Made by a program: the position numbers and the translations under genes. Below the pieces are notes generated by a model that worked only from the letters and a program-made list of their open reading frames with translations, made no database searches and was not told where the DNA came from. From Paenibacillus sp. GP183 (GTDB taxonomy: Bacteria > Bacillota > Bacilli > Paenibacillales > NBRC-103111): a stretch of 64,000 nt of DNA. The stretch lies in assembly GCF_900104695.1 (NCBI RefSeq), contig NZ_FNSW01000001.1, positions 868,001-932,000 on the forward strand. Reading direction: 5' to 3'. This document shows positions 16,564 through 25,556 of the stretch, piece by piece (position 1 is the stretch's first letter; each line of letters starts with the position of its first letter).

Positions 16564-18357
16564 ATGTCAAAATCACATTCGGACCAATTGCCGCAGATGA
16601 ATGTAGATCTTATTACGATGCAGCAGCAGCAGGCATTACAGCGATATATGGATCGAACTGATGAACGAGAAAAAATCGCACTCGAGCTCCGATCCAAAAG
16701 TCCACTGGAAGTCGATACTCAGGAACGCGCCTCTTTTCGGCAATCCATCATTAATCCTCTGGACGGTATGGCTTTTGAACGAATCATCGGGAATAACGAT
16801 CTGTTTCCAATCTCCTATCTGGAAGCCGGTTTACGTGCAGGTAAAGCGGTCTGTCGAATCGAAGTGCGGGATCGCATAGGAAGGGTCCTTGGTCATGGTA
16901 CCGGATTTCTTGTTTCTCCCAGCCTGCTGCTAACCAACAACCATGTTTTGGAGAACGAAGACGCTGCTCTGTTCAGTCTGGCCCAATTTAATTATGAGCT
17001 TGATCTCGACTTGAGGGAACGCCAGGCTGTGAACTTTCGTTTTGAACCCGGCCGATTTTTTATGACCGACACCAAGCTGGATTTTACATTGGTCGCGTTG
17101 GAGGTGCAATCCACGGATAGAAGACCACTAAGCGAATTCGGATTTTTGCCGCTGCTAAGGCCATCGGGAAAGGCGCTGATAGGTGAATGTGTATCCATCA
17201 TCCAGCACCCGGGAGGATCACCTAAAGCCGTAACCATCCGAGAAAATAAAATAACAGATGTTGTGGACGATTTCATCCAATATTCGGCGGATACGATGGA
17301 AGGCTCGTCAGGATCGCCTGTGTTTAATGACGAATGGATTCTTGTTGCACTTCATCATGCAAGCGTACCTGATCCTAAAGGCAGCGGTCAATTTATTTCC
17401 AACGAAGGCATCCGTATCAGCAGTATTATTGAATTTGTCCGGGGCCGGCAGTTCGGGCTTACGGATGATCGAAAAATGCTTCTCGACGCCATGATCAAGC
17501 AGTGGCAAATCATTGAGAATCAGACTGAAACGATGCAAGTGGAAGAATTAAGCATCGATAGCTATAATGGCTTAACCGGATATGATCCAGCCTTCCTCGG
17601 TGAAACATACACAGTTCCCCACCCAATGTTTCCAACCAATAAGGAACAAGATCTGGCTCCCCTTAGCAGCGGCGGCACTATTTTACACTATACCCACTTT
17701 TCCATCGTGATGAGTAAATCCCGCAGGCTTGCCTACTACACTGTCGTAAATATCGACGGCAATCAATTAATCGATGTGCCGCGCGCTAATGACAAATGGT
17801 ATTTCGATCCTCGTATTGAGAGCCGCTACCAATGCGGTCCTGAACTGTACAGCGGTAACTCGCTGGATCGGGGTCATCTGGTGCGAAGACGCGATCCGGA
17901 TTGGGGAGATAAGGCTGAGGAGGCCAATCGAAATACTTTCCATTTCACGAACTGTTCTCCTCAACATGCTTATTTGAATCAAAAAACGTGGTTGGAGCTT
18001 GAAAATTATATATTGGATCACGCGCAAAACGATAAACTTAAGGTTACTGTATTTACCGGACCCGTGTTTCGGACGGATGACATGGTTTATCGCGATGTTC
18101 AAATCCCTGCCGAATTCTGGAAGGTAGTCGTGATGGTGAAAGAAGACGGTAAACTGTCCGCTACCGCCTACCTTCAGACGCAGAAGAACCTGATCGACAA
18201 CCTGGAATTTGCGTATGGAGCCTACAAAACATATCAGGTGCCCATCACCCACATCGAAGAATTGACTAGCCTGAAATTTGGTGAACTGCGAAATCACGAT
18301 CCTATTGACTCCCTGACCGTTCATGTTGTTGAGATAGCTCGCGATATTGTGGTTTGA
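16564..18357 (+). CDS. Trypsin-like protease fused to a DNA/RNA non-specific endonuclease
   Basis: About 597 residues from the ATG with GAGGAG upstream (16548-16553); a longer reading from 16522 lacks a ribosome binding site. Residues 75-290 are a chymotrypsin/V8-fold protease: GTGFLVSPSLLLTNNHVL (His), LDFTLVALE (Asp), MEGSSGSPVF (Ser). Residues about 355-590 are a NUC1/endonuclease G domain with the DRGHLVRRRDPDWG motif (catalytic His) and the metal-ligand Asn in FTNCSPQHAYLNQKTW. Both active sites look intact. There is no signal peptide, so the protein appears cytoplasmic unless released by lysis. The N-terminal 70 residues are helical and charged. Function is unknown; an auto-processed toxic nuclease, a defence effector or a lysis-released scavenger are all possible. 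Confidence 0.9.
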   Translation: MSKSHSDQLPQMNVDLITMQQQQALQRYMDRTDEREKIALELRSKSPLEVDTQERASFRQSIINPLDGMAFERIIGNNDLFPISYLEAGLRAGKAVCRIEVRDRIGRVLGHGTGFLVSPSLLLTNNHVLENEDAALFSLAQFNYELDLDLRERQAVNFRFEPGRFFMTDTKLDFTLVALEVQSTDRRPLSEFGFLPLLRPSGKALIGECVSIIQHPGGSPKAVTIRENKITDVVDDFIQYSADTMEGSSGSPVFNDEWILVALHHASVPDPKGSGQFISNEGIRISSIIEFVRGRQFGLTDDRKMLLDAMIKQWQIIENQTETMQVEELSIDSYNGLTGYDPAFLGETYTVPHPMFPTNKEQDLAPLSSGGTILHYTHFSIVMSKSRRLAYYTVVNIDGNQLIDVPRANDKWYFDPRIESRYQCGPELYSGNSLDRGHLVRRRDPDWGDKAEEANRNTFHFTNCSPQHAYLNQKTWLELENYILDHAQNDKLKVTVFTGPVFRTDDMVYRDVQIPAEFWKVVVMVKEDGKLSATAYLQTQKNLIDNLEFAYGAYKTYQVPITHIEELTSLKFGELRNHDPIDSLTVHVVEIARDIVV

Positions 18358-18377
18358 TGAACATTTTGGCCGCGGCG

Positions 18378-18397
18378 CGACTTACAGCTGTAAGTCG
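18378..18397. repeat. 20-bp perfect palindrome between nuclease and amidinohydrolase genes
   Basis: The two 10-base halves (cgacttacag and its complement) meet without a loop. No U-run follows. It may be an operator, or the stem of a weak terminator after the nuclease gene. Confidence 0.5.
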
Positions 18398-18463
18398 GTT
18401 AACATTCGCCAATTCAGGGAATACTCCCCATAAACTAAACTTGATAAGGGGCATGTTATTGGG

Positions 18464-19318
18464 ATGAACATCGGGCATTCAAACAGACTCTCCTGCGTCA
18501 GTGAATATCATTCTTTGAAAAAAGTACTATTGTGCGAACCCCAGCATATGACGATCAGTGAAATCATCAATGAAACCCAAAGGTATTACCACAAGGAAAA
18601 TATTAATACAGAGTTGGCGGTCAAGCAACATGGCGATTTTGTCCAAGCCTTGCGCGACCAAGGGATTGAGTCGATCCTGCTTCCGCACGCAGAAGAGTAT
18701 CCAGAGCAAGTGTTTACCCGGGACATAGGATTCACAATCGGACAACAGCTGTTCGTATCGCATATGGGGATGGGAATCAGACAGGGTGAAGATAATATCT
18801 TAATAAAATGGTTGAAGGATCATGCCTACCCCTTTCATAACTTGCAGCAGGACAGTATCGAAGGCGGAGACGTCATGATTGACTTCAATACCGTATTTAT
18901 CGGTGTCAGCGGGCGGACTTCAAAAATTGCAGTGAAACGTGTAAGAGAACTGCTTCCGGACTATACAGTGATACCGATTGCGATCGAACGTTCCTACCTT
19001 CATCTGGACTGTGTGTTTAACCTATTATCGCCTTCTGAGGCGCTTGTTTACTCGCCTGCCCTCCATCAAGGTGATCTAAAAATGCTATCAGCTCGTTATG
19101 AGCTAATTGATGTCACTAAATCCGAACAATTTACAATGGGAACCAACGTGCTCTCCATCGGCGGAAAGCGAGTGTTTAGTTTGCCTTTGAACAGAGAAGT
19201 TAACCGTCAACTGCGCGAAAGAGGATTCGAAGTCATCGAAACGGATATATCGGAAATCATCAAATCGGGGGGATCGTTCCGCTGCTGTACATTGCCGATT
19301 GTAAGAGAAGAGGCTTAA
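18464..19318 (+). CDS. DDAH/arginine-deiminase superfamily amidinohydrolase
   Basis: 284 residues of the pentein fold. Catalytic and guanidine-binding residues are visible in order: Asp in VFTRDIGF, Glu-Gly-Gly-Asp in IEGGDVMIDF, His in YLHLDCVFNLL and the C-terminal nucleophile Cys in GGSFRCCTLPIV. This set fits dimethylarginine dimethylaminohydrolase-like proteins (Bacillus YkgA type), which hydrolyse methylated arginine or related guanidino compounds. AAGGGG precedes the ATG. It lies 106 bases after the protease-nuclease gene on the same strand but a palindrome separates them, so co-transcription is uncertain. Confidence 0.9.
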   Translation: MNIGHSNRLSCVSEYHSLKKVLLCEPQHMTISEIINETQRYYHKENINTELAVKQHGDFVQALRDQGIESILLPHAEEYPEQVFTRDIGFTIGQQLFVSHMGMGIRQGEDNILIKWLKDHAYPFHNLQQDSIEGGDVMIDFNTVFIGVSGRTSKIAVKRVRELLPDYTVIPIAIERSYLHLDCVFNLLSPSEALVYSPALHQGDLKMLSARYELIDVTKSEQFTMGTNVLSIGGKRVFSLPLNREVNRQLRERGFEVIETDISEIIKSGGSFRCCTLPIVREEA

Positions 19319-19336
19319 ATAAATTTCATAATATCA

Positions 19337-19371
19337 AAAAGACATACTGCACTGCCTGCAGCATGTCTTTT
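19337..19371. terminator. Bidirectional terminator
   Basis: Arms aaaagacat..ctgca and tgcag..atgtctttt pair around a short loop with one mismatch, and both ends are A/T runs. It lies between convergent genes (amidinohydrolase on plus, phosphoesterase on minus) and can stop both. Confidence 0.75.
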
Positions 19372-19385
19372 CGCTTTAATCAGCC

Positions 19386-20582
19386 TTATTTCCATATGGA
19401 TGTTATGGGTTCAATTTGCTGAATATCTCTAAGCAGGGGAAGATGATATACTTCCTCAATCGTTCGAAGCACATTTGTATGAGTGACATGTTCATCATAC
19501 TTCCCTGATTTGACCATGGGACCGACTACAATCAAGGGAATATGATTATCCTTTGCAAAATCGTCCTCGTCCCACGTAACAATTAATAAGCTATGATGAG
19601 TCTCCGCCCAGTTGATATACGCGTCCAAATTTGTTTTCAACCAGTCATCTGCTTGCTTGACCGTACCATCATGCATATCATTCTGATGATTGGGAATGAC
19701 AAAAGATACGGTGGGCAGCTTGGAAAAGTCCTGCGGGAAGCTAGACAAAGGCTGATTAGATTCGGCGGGAACGTTCGTAAATTGAACCCACGGATTATGT
19801 TTGCGCGCATAGCCTTTTGTGGAACAGCCTGTATAGCCTGCTTTGGGCATATCTTCCGAATACCCCGTGAACGTCAGCTTAGCGTTGAACAGCTCACTCG
19901 CCAGATTGGTCCCTGTAAAAGGCTTTTTACAAGAGTCATCCGTGACTCCCTGTGTGGAGCCTGAAAACAGGGCCAGATAATTCGGTTGACTTGGATGAGT
20001 TATGCCATGGGCATTGGTAAACAATGCTCCCTTTTGAATGAGTGATTGCATATAGGGGGCGTCTGAGCCTCCCACAATTTGATTGTAGGAATGGTTTTCT
20101 TCAACCACAACTACTATATGCTCGATCGGTGATGTCAAATTCGTCAGCTTATTTATAGCATTGTTATTTAAAAAAACAGAGGATACGGACGGCTCCCAAT
20201 TAACCTGCAGACCAAGCTGCTCAGCTAGAAAGCGAACAGGAAGCATGGAATTCCCAGCTGTGATATAAGGGGCGACTTCTAGGGTTACCTTGCTGCCATT
20301 GACTGCAGCTTCCAGGTTTCCTATCGTAAGCTCGATGGTTTTATCCGCTTTTACAAGGGTAACTTTACGCAGTTCATTGTTCCAGCTTACTTTGAAGCCC
20401 ATGCTTTCAGCAATCGCTCGTAATGGCACAAAAGTGGTCCCATTATTAATTTGCGGACTGACCTCAGCGTTTATTTTACTTCCATTGATAAAAACTTGAA
20501 CGGGGTTGTCAGCATGGATAACATGGGGTAATAGAAAGGTAAAAAAGCAAAACAGTGTAACAATGGACAGCAGCTTCTTCAT
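19386..20582 (-). CDS. Secreted phosphoesterase with copper-amine-oxidase stalk domain
   Basis: 398 residues. A signal peptide (LLSIVTLFCFFTFLLPHVIHA, cleavage near residue 25) precedes a copper amine oxidase N-terminal-like stalk domain (about 28-140: INAEVSPQINNGTTFVPLRA, then MLPVRFLAEQLGLQVNW). In Paenibacillus this domain is common on surface proteins and carries no oxidase activity. Residues 150-398 belong to the phosphoesterase family of acid phosphatases and phospholipase C: VVVVEENHSYNQIVGG at the start, PSQPNYLALFSGST, FVIPNHQNDMHDG and VTWDEDD, which hold the Asp/Glu/His metal ligands and the nucleophile region. It likely hydrolyses phosphoesters outside the cell. Divergent from the glycosyltransferase gene at 20796. 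Confidence 0.88.
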   Translation of the reverse strand: MKKLLSIVTLFCFFTFLLPHVIHADNPVQVFINGSKINAEVSPQINNGTTFVPLRAIAESMGFKVSWNNELRKVTLVKADKTIELTIGNLEAAVNGSKVTLEVAPYITAGNSMLPVRFLAEQLGLQVNWEPSVSSVFLNNNAINKLTNLTSPIEHIVVVVEENHSYNQIVGGSDAPYMQSLIQKGALFTNAHGITHPSQPNYLALFSGSTQGVTDDSCKKPFTGTNLASELFNAKLTFTGYSEDMPKAGYTGCSTKGYARKHNPWVQFTNVPAESNQPLSSFPQDFSKLPTVSFVIPNHQNDMHDGTVKQADDWLKTNLDAYINWAETHHSLLIVTWDEDDFAKDNHIPLIVVGPMVKSGKYDEHVTHTNVLRTIEEVYHLPLLRDIQQIEPITSIWK

Positions 20583-20795
20583 GATGCACCTCGTGTAAGT
20601 TATTTTGTTGCAGCTACTTCATTTTAAACTTTTAGAGGTAATGTTGCATGAAAAAGTTGCTCACTTTTATTAAATTTGTCCATAATTATCAGAAATAAGT
20701 CGAATGTAATGGTTACAGGGACCTAGTCATCTCCTTCTGACGATTCTTTCATTTTGTTTTCATATTAATATGTTATTTTTTAGGGAGCAGATCAA

Positions 20796-22613
20796 TTGGA
20801 GGGCCAAATTTCTATGAAAACAATTTCCTTGTTCAGGGGCATTCGGCGAGAACCCAAGATACTTACGCTAATCGTCTTACTGGCATTAGCTTTAAATACC
20901 ATACATCTGGATCGGGAAGGCTTCGGTAATCTCTACTACGCTGCGGGTGTCAAAAGCATGCTGTTAAATTGGCATAATTTCTTCTATCTGTCCTACGATC
21001 CAGCGGGCTTTATTTCCCTCGATAAGCCGCCGCTCGGGTTTTGGCTGCAAGCTGCAAGCGTTGCTTTATTCGGATTTCATGGGTGGGCCTTGATGCTTCC
21101 GCAAATCATTGCCGGTGTTCTTTCCGTGATTATGATTTATCACTTGGTCCATAAGACATTCGGTTCCACAGAAGGTTTGATTGCCGCGCTCATATTGGCG
21201 ATTACCCCCATCTCCGTAGCAGCTGCACGTAATAATACGATTGACAGTCTCCTTGTACTGACTGTGCTGGCAGCGGCTTGGATGCTGCACAAAGCCATGG
21301 AAGGACACCGCAGCCTTCTTTGGACGATTGCCGCTGCGGCAATGATCGGTCTCGGCTTCAATATCAAAATGATGGCTGCCTATCTGGTGCTGCCTGCCTT
21401 TATTTTGCTGATCATGCTCTCACCGCGCTTCACTAGGACGCAGAAACTGAAGCAGCTTATTTGGGCTGCTGTAATTCTAGCCATTGTGTCGCTATCGTGG
21501 GCGATCATTGTTGATCTTACTCCTGCGGCTCAAAGGCCTTATATTGGCAGTACCGCACATAATTCCGTATTGGAGCTCGCCCTGCAGCACAACGCAATGG
21601 GTCGTTACAATGGAATTCATAATCCCTTGAGATTAGTGACCCCTTATCTTGGGGGTCAAATCAGTTGGCTTCTCCCTCTCGTTCTCTTAAGCGCAGTTCT
21701 TCTTCTTTGGAAGGCTCCGCTGCTTCGTCCTATGCTGCTGAATCTGCAGCAGCGAACCGTTGTTTTTTGGTCTGTTTGGCTTCTGCCAATGACCCTCTCT
21801 TTCACAACGGCTACCTTGTTTCACCGTTATTATACGGTCATGATGGCTCCCGCAATAGCGGCACTGGCTGGGGCAGGCATGGTTAAGCTTTGGCAAGCCT
21901 CGATTCAAAGAGAGAAAGCTGGCAAACTGCTGTTTGCTGCGCTTCTAGCAACTGGAGCTTTTGCGATCGTGATCGCGTGGAGTTTTCCCGCTGTGCGCCT
22001 TTCTCTTTCTGTCACTATTGGCGCTCTCACTATAGTCTCTCTGTTTGCATGGGTTGCAATCTTTCGATTGGAAAACTTTCAATTCCGCGTTCATCTGAAC
22101 AAAATCGCAAGTATTACAGGCCTGCTAGCTGTTCTCTCAGGACCTGCCGTCTGGGCGGTAACGCCTTCCGTTTACGGTAATTCCGGTTCTGATCCAGCGG
22201 CCGGACCTGAATTAATAAGCCGCCAGACCTTCAATATGCATTCCAAGGAGCATGAAAGCTTGACTGCATTTCTGCAAGCGCAATTCAATCCTGGGAAATA
22301 TCTCGTTGCCACGCCATCTGCTGAGACTTCCTCTCCTCTTATCCTGGACACCGGCCTTCCTGTCCTGACAATGGGTGGTTACAGCGGCTCGGATCCGATC
22401 CTGACGAGTGACCAGCTGCAGGGGCTTGTGCAAACAGGAAGAGTGAAATACTTTCTTCTGCCTGTAGAATCAGAAACTATTAAACTTCCTTATGTACAAT
22501 GGATTCGGCAGCACTGTCAGGTTGTAACCTCTTTTAGCATGCGCGAATTAAGACCCGCACTCACACTAGAATCATCAAATCCGAATGTTTTTTTATACCA
22601 ATATATGGGTTAA
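20796..22613 (+). CDS. GT39/ArnT-like polytopic membrane glycosyltransferase
   Basis: About 605 residues with roughly 11-13 membrane helices and a small extracytoplasmic C-terminal domain (from about 470). The N-terminal part has the family pattern LDREGFGNLYYAAGVKSM, and the first loop has the acidic DKPPLGFWLQA region typical of lipid-linked-sugar transferases (PMT/ArnT clan). It would move a sugar from a polyprenyl-phosphate donor to a surface acceptor. Two starts are possible: TTG at 20796 with AGGGAG upstream, and ATG at 20814 with GGAGGG ten bases upstream; they differ by six residues. It is divergent from the secreted phosphoesterase and 130 bases before the methyltransferase gene. Confidence 0.87.
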   Translation: MEGQISMKTISLFRGIRREPKILTLIVLLALALNTIHLDREGFGNLYYAAGVKSMLLNWHNFFYLSYDPAGFISLDKPPLGFWLQAASVALFGFHGWALMLPQIIAGVLSVIMIYHLVHKTFGSTEGLIAALILAITPISVAAARNNTIDSLLVLTVLAAAWMLHKAMEGHRSLLWTIAAAAMIGLGFNIKMMAAYLVLPAFILLIMLSPRFTRTQKLKQLIWAAVILAIVSLSWAIIVDLTPAAQRPYIGSTAHNSVLELALQHNAMGRYNGIHNPLRLVTPYLGGQISWLLPLVLLSAVLLLWKAPLLRPMLLNLQQRTVVFWSVWLLPMTLSFTTATLFHRYYTVMMAPAIAALAGAGMVKLWQASIQREKAGKLLFAALLATGAFAIVIAWSFPAVRLSLSVTIGALTIVSLFAWVAIFRLENFQFRVHLNKIASITGLLAVLSGPAVWAVTPSVYGNSGSDPAAGPELISRQTFNMHSKEHESLTAFLQAQFNPGKYLVATPSAETSSPLILDTGLPVLTMGGYSGSDPILTSDQLQGLVQTGRVKYFLLPVESETIKLPYVQWIRQHCQVVTSFSMRELRPALTLESSNPNVFLYQYMG

Positions 22614-22747
22614 TTACATTCTTGTCTTAAATTTCGTGTTTCTTTCATCTTTTTATTATTTATAGTATGCTTTAATATATATCCAAATACAGGTGATATG
22701 AATGATCTTATAAGTACAGAAAGTTTTAGATGGGTGGAGTAAAAGTG

Positions 22748-23329
22748 ATGACTATAAATGCCAAATCATTGATTCAGGAAAAATATTTATTTTTAAAAAA
22801 ATTTTTACTTTCACCCGGACAAATTGGTAGCATTACTCCAAGCTCAAAATATTTGGCACAAAAAATGATCGACTCCGTTGCCTGGGATGAAGTGAGAAAT
22901 ATTGCAGAACTCGGTTCCGGAACCGGAGCGATCACTAAATTCATCCAGAAATCCAAACACGAGAACGCTCAAGTCCTTTTGTTTGAGAAAGACCCCTGTC
23001 TGCGGCAGGAATTGGCCCATCAATTTCCTGAGTTTGGTGTTTATTCGGATGCAAGCCAGCTATATACGTCCATGTCTCAAAAAGGAATTGAGCATCTGGA
23101 CTGTGTGGTGAGCGGACTTCCGTTTTTTAATTTTCCTCAATCCATTCGCGACCAGCTTTTGGAACAAATCACCTTATCCCTTAAACCCAATGGATACTTC
23201 GTAGCCTTCCAATATTCTTTACAAATGAATAAACAATTCAGCCAACACTTCGTATACGATACAATCAAATTTGTACCCTTGAACTTTCCTCCCGCTTTTG
23301 TCTATGTTTGCCGGAAAAGGCCAAGTTAA
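22748..23329 (+). CDS. PmtA-like SAM-dependent (phospholipid N-)methyltransferase
   Basis: 193 residues from ATG 22748 (GGTGGAG upstream). The SAM site is IAELGSGTGAITKFI. The region before it, FLLSPGQIGSITPSSKYLAQKM, is the substrate-side signature shared by PmtA-type phosphatidylethanolamine methyltransferases and rRNA-adenine-dimethylase-like proteins, and the later SGLPFFNFP takes the place of motif IV. A role in methylating phosphatidylethanolamine or a related lipid is the likely reading, with moderate certainty. It is followed after one base by a DedA-family membrane protein, which fits a membrane-lipid context. Confidence 0.82.
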   Translation: MTINAKSLIQEKYLFLKKFLLSPGQIGSITPSSKYLAQKMIDSVAWDEVRNIAELGSGTGAITKFIQKSKHENAQVLLFEKDPCLRQELAHQFPEFGVYSDASQLYTSMSQKGIEHLDCVVSGLPFFNFPQSIRDQLLEQITLSLKPNGYFVAFQYSLQMNKQFSQHFVYDTIKFVPLNFPPAFVYVCRKRPS

Positions 23330-23330
23330 G

Positions 23331-23942
23331 ATGAGTTACGACAATCTCATTGAACTTATTCAACATTTTGGATATGCTGCGTTATTTTTCGCTCTGTGGC
23401 TTGGGATTGCAGGCATGCCGATACCGGACGAAGTCGTGGTCATGACAGGGGGAGCTGTCACCGGGACGGGAGTCTTGCTTGCGGTACCTGCTTTTTTCGT
23501 CACTTATTTAGGTGTCATCTCCGGATTGACTCTAGGGTATGTATTGGGAAAATACATGGGAGCACCTGTTTTAGCCAAGTTGACTCGAAAGAAAAAGATG
23601 GCCCGATACATCCAGCAATCCGAAAGCTTAATCAGCAAATACGGCAATCTCGCCTTATGTTTCAGTTATTTTATCCCTGTTGTTCGGCATGTCATTCCGT
23701 ACTTGGCCGGCATTAATAAAATGACATTTCGTCGTTACGCCAGTTACTCCTTTACGACTGGATTTGTTTGGACGTTAATCTTTTTTTGGTTAGGCAGGTC
23801 TGTCGGAAGCCATGCTGAGCAAATAGGAAATCTGATTTACCATTACGGTATATCTCTCCTGTGGCTGATTTTGGCTCTAGCCGCAGTTTATTTTATTGTT
23901 AAATATCTCCGAAACAAGACTCAGAATCGGGAAAAACTCTAA
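23331..23942 (+). CDS. DedA-family membrane protein
   Basis: 203 residues from ATG 23331, one base after the stop of the methyltransferase gene; a longer frame upstream is overlap only. It has the SNARE-associated/DedA (VTT domain) pattern: PIPDEVVVMTGGAV, the glycine-rich GLTLGYVLGKYMGAP, then FSYFIPVVRHVIPYLAGINKM holding the conserved Arg-His in the re-entrant region, and a final helix. DedA proteins act as polyprenyl-phosphate or phospholipid translocases and affect membrane potential. Paired with a lipid methyltransferase here. Confidence 0.9.
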   Translation: MSYDNLIELIQHFGYAALFFALWLGIAGMPIPDEVVVMTGGAVTGTGVLLAVPAFFVTYLGVISGLTLGYVLGKYMGAPVLAKLTRKKKMARYIQQSESLISKYGNLALCFSYFIPVVRHVIPYLAGINKMTFRRYASYSFTTGFVWTLIFFWLGRSVGSHAEQIGNLIYHYGISLLWLILALAAVYFIVKYLRNKTQNREKL

Positions 23943-23954
23943 ATAAGACAAAAA

Positions 23955-23973
23955 ATCCGCGGTATACGCGGAT
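23955..23973 (-). terminator. Terminator of the second aldo/keto reductase gene
   Basis: Seven-bp GC-rich stem (23955-23961 with 23967-23973) around a five-base loop, followed on the minus strand by TTTTTTG. Confidence 0.7.
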
Positions 23974-24018
23974 AGGAATCGGACAATTATTCATGTCTCC
24001 AGACGGCAGATGCGTGCA

Positions 24019-25002
24019 TTAATGCGTTTCTGGCAGCCCGCAGATGTCGTTTACTTGTTCCATCTCTTCATGCGATAAGGTTTCGCCCGAAATCTTGATC
24101 GCATCCAGGATGTGTTCGGGTTTGGAAACCCCCAAAATAGCGGATGTGATTACCGGATTGCTCAGCACCCAAGCCAATGCGAATTGTCCCAAAGTCCAAC
24201 CTCGCCGTTCAGCCAAAGGCCTCAGTCTGTCCACGATGTTATAATTGAGATCCTCCGCCATCAAAGCTTTCAACCGCTGTTCACCTGATGCACCTCTTGT
24301 GCCTTCCGGCGGAGCTTCACCGGGACGATATTTGCCGGTAAGGAAGCCTCTTCCCAGCGGACTGTATACCAGAACTCCCACTTGCTCCGACCGGCAAAAG
24401 GGCAGCAGCTCGCGTTCGATTTCTCTGGCAATAATGCTATATTGGGGTTGGACACTCTCATAAAGATGCAGCCTTTGAAGAGCGCTGATTCCATGCGCTT
24501 TGGCGATTTGCCAGGCGCTGAAGTTGGAGCAACCGATATAGCGGACTTTCCCTTGATGGATGAGGTCATCCAATGCCCGCAGCGTTTCATCGAGCGGCGT
24601 CTCCTCATCGAAACGATGAACCTGGTACAGATCGATATAATCGGTCTGCAGCCGCTTAAGGCTGTTCTCCACCGCCTGCATGATGTGATAACGGCTTTGA
24701 CCCGAATCGTTCACTCCCGTCCCTACACGTCCATGCACTTTCGTAGCAAGGATCACGCGCTCCCTCTTGCCTTTTAACCAAGGTCCTATGATGGCTTCAG
24801 ATTCGCCCGATTGTCTTGGGTCCCGATTGTCCATTCCTTTGCCATACACATCAGCCGTATCAAATAACGTGATGCCTGCATCCAAAGCAGTGTCCATAAC
24901 CCTGAGAGATTGGGCTTCATCGATCCATCGGCCGAAGGCCATGCACCCTAAACTGATTTCCGACACTTTCATTCCCGTTCTGCCTAACTTGCGATGGTTC
25001 AT
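24019..25002 (-). CDS. Aldo/keto reductase
   Basis: 327 residues from ATG 25002, which has TAGGAGTG seven bases upstream; the GTG at 25011 lies inside that site. The AKR tetrad is visible: Asp and Tyr in DTADVYGKG, Lys in LATKVHG and His in YQVHRFD. NADPH-binding end SAILGVSKPEHI. Its insert RDPRQSGESEAIIG places it in the group of AKRs acting on larger aldehydes or sugars. Similar in layout to the enzyme at 15387-16361 but clearly diverged. A single-gene unit with its own terminator. Confidence 0.9.
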   Translation of the reverse strand: MNHRKLGRTGMKVSEISLGCMAFGRWIDEAQSLRVMDTALDAGITLFDTADVYGKGMDNRDPRQSGESEAIIGPWLKGKRERVILATKVHGRVGTGVNDSGQSRYHIMQAVENSLKRLQTDYIDLYQVHRFDEETPLDETLRALDDLIHQGKVRYIGCSNFSAWQIAKAHGISALQRLHLYESVQPQYSIIAREIERELLPFCRSEQVGVLVYSPLGRGFLTGKYRPGEAPPEGTRGASGEQRLKALMAEDLNYNIVDRLRPLAERRGWTLGQFALAWVLSNPVITSAILGVSKPEHILDAIKISGETLSHEEMEQVNDICGLPETH

Positions 25003-25152
25003 GATTTTCACTCCTATTGATTTTTTTAATGTATGTGCTTGTCTCGTGTATTAGATATTATATGGCATAAAATGAGGCTGCATAAGAACTGAAAAAAACG
25101 TGCCTTAGTTACTTTCAGTAAAGTGTCCCTTTTTGCATCTTCTTCACCATCC

Positions 25153-25536
25153 CTAAATCCTATCATTCTCTTTGCTCTTCAATAAATATCGTATCCCTTT
25201 ACCTGCAAAAGGTTCATCCGAATATCGAGGTATGACGTGGAGATGTGAATGAAATATATGTTGACCTCCAACATGCCCACAGTTCCAGCCCACATTATAT
25301 CCATCCGGTTTATATTTCTTGTCGATATAGCCTTTTACCTCATGTAATAATTGATAGGTCGATGTCCATTCATTTTCACTTAGATCAAATACTGTTTCTT
25401 TATGACTCCGCGGGACTATTATTCCCGCCCCCCTGATTTCCTGTTCTTTCATTAATGAATAGATGCAAAAGTCATTACTTAAAATAACTTCATGATCGCT
25501 GGTTTCAGACATATTACAGTAAATACAATCCTTCAT
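25153..25536 (-). CDS. HIT-family nucleotide hydrolase/transferase
   Basis: 127 residues. The histidine triad is present as HSHLHVIPRY, and an N-terminal CIYCNMS gives a Cys pair that may hold zinc as in many Hint proteins. Such enzymes cleave nucleoside phosphoramidates or AppppA-like dinucleotides. GAGGTG precedes the ATG. It begins 20 bases after the GNAT gene upstream and probably forms a two-gene operon with it. Confidence 0.9.
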   Translation of the reverse strand: MKDCIYCNMSETSDHEVILSNDFCIYSLMKEQEIRGAGIIVPRSHKETVFDLSENEWTSTYQLLHEVKGYIDKKYKPDGYNVGWNCGHVGGQHIFHSHLHVIPRYSDEPFAGKGIRYLLKSKENDRI

Positions 25537-25556
25537 GTGACACCTCTTTAGCTTAT

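Noticed and set aside
24382-24777. 131-codon plus-strand frame inside the second aldo/keto reductase
   Set aside because: Antisense of a strongly conserved enzyme; no start site and no independent support.
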